7,217 bases of DNA from Candidatus Fermentithermobacillaceae bacterium UBA3951 (lineage in GTDB: Bacteria; Bacillota; Sulfobacillia; Fermentithermobacillales; Fermentithermobacillaceae). The stretch spans positions 30,386 through 37,602 of the forward strand of contig DGDN01000028.1 in assembly GCA_002385465.1 (NCBI GenBank), written 5' to 3'. Below, piece after piece: positions 5,151-7,217 of the stretch. Position 1 is the stretch's first letter. Each line of letters opens with the position of its first letter. A program made the translations under genes and the position numbers. The notes beneath the pieces were generated by a model, which saw only the letters and a list, made by a program, of their open reading frames with translations, was not told where the DNA came from and ran no database searches.

Positions 5151-6545
5151 ATGTCAACCTTCTCCATGTTTGAGATCGGAAAATCGGCTCTAATAGCCTC
5201 CAGGAAATCAATGGATGTCACGTCCCACAACATAGCCAATGCCGCCACGCCTGGTTACTCCAGGCAGGATGCATTTCTTGAGCCTATCATACAGAGACAA
5301 TCACAGATGATCTCCGGAGTGGGGGTTAGGGTCAGCGACGTAAGGCGGACCAGGGATGTATTTGTCGACGCCGTCCTGAGAAACGAGATCGGCAGAGAAG
5401 CGGCATATCTGGTCCAGCAGGAAGTACTGGATCACATCCAGACCGCTGTAGCTGAACCGGGCGACAACAGCATTCGAGGGGTCATAGATTCCTTCTGGTC
5501 GGCCTGGCAGGACCTTTCGGCAGACCCCGATTCTTCAAGCGCCCGCGCCCAGCTCATGGAGCGAGGCCGCTCCCTGGTTGATATGTTCAACCATCTCGGA
5601 ACCCAGCTGGATTCGATAAGCCACGATATTGATATCCACATTGAATCCCTGGTTCTCCGCGTGAACGACTTGGCCGAGAGGGTGGCCGCGCTGAATGTGG
5701 AGATCGCGAGAGCCCTCGCCCGGCAGGAACCCGCCGCAGATCTCATGGACCGCAGGGACTTGATCCTGGACGAGCTGGCCGAGCTCACGGGAGGTACCGT
5801 GTCGTACACTGCTGAGGGGAACGCGGTCCGGTTCACCATCGGGGGTTTTCCCATCGTAGACAGGGACAAGACCTACAAGCTCGAGGTTTCACTAGCGGGG
5901 CCCGACACTGAGTTTATGTGGAAGAGCTCTGAGGGAGATACCCCTCAGACGATTGCCAACATGGGAGGCCGGCTGGGAGGCCTCAAGACGGCAAAAGATC
6001 ACCTCGTGCAAGATTTCAGGCAGAAGCTTGAGGCGCTTTTCAACAATATTGTGCTGAACGTGAACGCAGTGCACGAAGATTGGCCGCCTCCCGGTGACGG
6101 TATCCCGTTCTTCACGTATGGCTCAACCGGCCCTCACCTCGGGTCCGTAGAGGTAAACCCGGATATAGTTGCGGATCCTTCGAAGATCCTGGCTACCCTG
6201 ACGACTCCCGGTGACGTAGCCCACAAGATCGCACGGGTCCTGGCAGACGGGGAAGACCCCTTTGATCAAACAGTGACCACAGAACCGTTCGTCGAGACAT
6301 GGACTTCCATGATAGGCGAGTTGGGTGCCAAGGCCCAGAAAGTTGAGACAGGGGTGGTCACGCAAGGGCTCCTCGTCAAGGAGCTCCGGAACCGCAGGGA
6401 CAGCATAAGCGGAGTATCGGTCGATGAGGAAGTCGCCCAGCTCATCCGCCAGCAGCACGCCTTCAGTGCCGCAAGCCGGGTGATAACAATAGCCGACGAA
6501 GTCATCGATACCATAATCAACAGGATGGGACTCGCCGGGCGATAA
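5151..6545 (+). CDS. flgK: Flagellar hook-associated protein 1 FlgK
   Basis: A 464-residue protein from ATG 5151, with GGGGGGAA (5138-5145) upstream. FlgK is the first junction protein between hook and filament, exported through the flagellar type III system. The N-terminus FEIGKSALIASRKSMDVTSHN then IANAATPGYSRQ (7-39) is the axial family signature. FlgK-specific features follow: SFWSAWQDLSADPDSSSAR (114-132), ADLMDRRDLILDELAEL (196-212) and the NAVHEDWPPPGDGIPFF loop. The C-terminus ISGVSVDEEVAQLIRQQHAF then IADEVIDTIINRMGL is the terminal coiled-coil D0 helix. Length is below that of B. subtilis FlgK (about 507) and Salmonella FlgK (553), so the variable outer domain is small. FlgN, its chaperone, is encoded just upstream, and flgL follows after 22 bases. 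Confidence 0.96.
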   Translation: MSTFSMFEIGKSALIASRKSMDVTSHNIANAATPGYSRQDAFLEPIIQRQSQMISGVGVRVSDVRRTRDVFVDAVLRNEIGREAAYLVQQEVLDHIQTAVAEPGDNSIRGVIDSFWSAWQDLSADPDSSSARAQLMERGRSLVDMFNHLGTQLDSISHDIDIHIESLVLRVNDLAERVAALNVEIARALARQEPAADLMDRRDLILDELAELTGGTVSYTAEGNAVRFTIGGFPIVDRDKTYKLEVSLAGPDTEFMWKSSEGDTPQTIANMGGRLGGLKTAKDHLVQDFRQKLEALFNNIVLNVNAVHEDWPPPGDGIPFFTYGSTGPHLGSVEVNPDIVADPSKILATLTTPGDVAHKIARVLADGEDPFDQTVTTEPFVETWTSMIGELGAKAQKVETGVVTQGLLVKELRNRRDSISGVSVDEEVAQLIRQQHAFSAASRVITIADEVIDTIINRMGLAGR

Positions 6546-6567
6546 ACCCTCGGAGGGGGCGTACTGA

Positions 6568-7198
6568 ATGAGACTCACGGACCTGTCCATCGAAAGGAAT
6601 TTCCTATACAACGTAGGCTTCTCTGAGAGGAGGCTCCAAAGACTTCAGGACCAAGCTTCTTCTGGGAAGGTCTTCAGCCGCCCGCAGGATGACCCGATCG
6701 GAGTTCAGCGCTCGATCCTTCTCAGGCACCAGCTTGCCGAGACCACCCAGTACCTTAGAAACCTCGATAGGGCACGTTCCTGGATGGAGCATGTTGAGGT
6801 AGGTCTTGGACAGGTAACCTCTGCTCTCGAGCGGGTTTACGAGTTGGCGGTATCCGCAGCCACCTCAACGACGCCGCCCGATGCAAGGAAAGCGGTGGCC
6901 ATGGAAATTGAAGAACTGAGGCAGGAGATTAACAGCATAAAAGAACTAAAGATTGAAGACAAGCAGGTCTTGGTGGGCGACATACCCACTTGGAACGTTG
7001 GAGACGGAGTTACTGTGACGTCTGATGATCAGAAGTTGCTTCTTGAGGCCATCGACGGTCATCTGGACGCTTTGGTGATAGCCCTCAATGACGACGATAC
7101 GAGTGGAATAACGGCCGCTATAGACTCGATCTCTCAAGACATTGAAGATGTCTTGTCCGCCCGGGCCCAGAACGGCGCCCGCATTCACCGCATTGACG
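6568..7198 (+). CDS. flgL: Flagellar hook-associated protein 3 FlgL, partial (cut by contig end)
   Basis: Starts at ATG 6568 with GGAGGGGG (6552-6559) eight bases upstream. About 210 genuine residues are present; the frame then runs into adapter sequence (7199-7217), where the translation reads VSYTHL and is not real. FlgL is the second hook-filament junction protein and is exported with the help of FlgN. The N-terminal D0/D1 part is canonical: LQRLQDQASSGKVFSRPQDD (23-42), QYLRNLDRARSWMEHVE and ELAVSAA (92-98). The C-terminal D1 helix begins with IEDVLSARAQNGARIHRID (192-210), usual for FlgL about 70-80 residues before the end. Between LRQEINSI (118-124) and LDAL (166-169) only about 40 residues are found, and the common GRYIFGG...PF...Y.GD segment is missing, so the outer domain is unusually small. 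The frame is open throughout, with no sign of a frameshift. Confidence 0.92.
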
Positions 7199-7217
7199 CT
7201 GTCTCTTATACACATCT
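7199..7217. other. Untrimmed Nextera/Tn5 mosaic-end adapter at the window end
   Basis: The last 19 bases, CTGTCTCTTATACACATCT, are identical to the Tn5 transposase mosaic end used in Nextera libraries. The reverse-strand reading gives MCIRDS and the forward reading SYTHL, both familiar as translated adapter in databases. This is library-derived sequence joined to genomic DNA at a contig end, not part of the genome and not a natural transposon end. The first one or two bases may coincide with genomic sequence. Confidence 0.96.

Noticed and set aside
6123..6611. Reverse-strand frame of 162 codons
   Set aside because: Antisense to the 3' part of flgK and the flgL start, with no ribosome binding site or family resemblance.
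6946..7215. Reverse-strand open frame of 89 codons beginning MCIRDS
   Set aside because: Its start lies within the Nextera adapter and the rest is antisense to flgL; MCIRDS is a known translation of that adapter.
7199..7217. Natural Tn5-like transposon end
   Set aside because: Exact match to the library adapter at the very end of the contig, with no transposase or target duplication, points to preparation artefact.

Overview
The window is a densely packed stretch of chromosome with every recognisable gene on the + strand. It joins a flagellar rod segment, two housekeeping genes (fabZ, metK), a comF-type gene and a late flagellar segment (yvyF-flgM-flgN-flgK-flgL). The organism is most likely a moderately GC-rich Bacillota (Firmicutes), perhaps a clostridial or other deep-branching lineage. 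The reasons are the order comF-yvyF-flgM-flgN-flgK-flgL, known from Bacillus subtilis and relatives; a stand-alone rod-binding protein without muramidase domain; fabZ next to an flgG/flhP-type gene; strong GGAGG-type ribosome binding sites; and frequent GTG starts. No 16S or other species-level marker is present, so a finer assignment is not possible.

Layout: 1-471, 3' part of a distal rod gene (flgG/flhP type); 591-857, FlgJ-type rod-binding protein; 910-1344, fabZ; 1405-2592, metK (start corrected from the longest reading frame); 2601-2643, a very stable hairpin holding the ribosome binding site of the next gene; 2647-2976, a small unrecognised membrane-anchored or secreted protein; 3077-3877, comF (comFC type); 3890-4330, yvyF; 4333-4387, a candidate sigma-D promoter overlapped by a perfect 9-bp dyad; 4401-4700, flgM; 4726-5130, flgN; 5151-6545, flgK; 6568 onward, flgL, cut by the window end. 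No gene-free stretch exceeds about 120 bases. I saw no tRNA, rRNA, CRISPR array, insertion sequence or convincing intrinsic terminator.

How the genes fit together: FlgG and the rod-binding protein belong to the basal-body rod. FlgM holds the late flagellar sigma factor inactive until the hook is complete. FlgN is the export chaperone for FlgK and FlgL, which form the hook-filament junction. A sigma-D-type promoter ahead of flgM would place flgM-N-K-L under late control while still allowing read-through from comF-yvyF, as in B. subtilis. FabZ (fatty acid elongation) and MetK (S-adenosylmethionine synthesis) are housekeeping passengers.

The last 19 bases (7199-7217) match the Tn5/Nextera transposase mosaic-end adapter exactly. 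They should be treated as untrimmed sequencing adapter, not genome, so flgL is truncated by the contig end and not by biology. I found no clear undescribed system. The most interesting points are the sequestered ribosome binding site after metK, the promoter-dyad overlap at flgM, the reduced central domain of FlgL, and the small uncharacterised protein between metK and comF.
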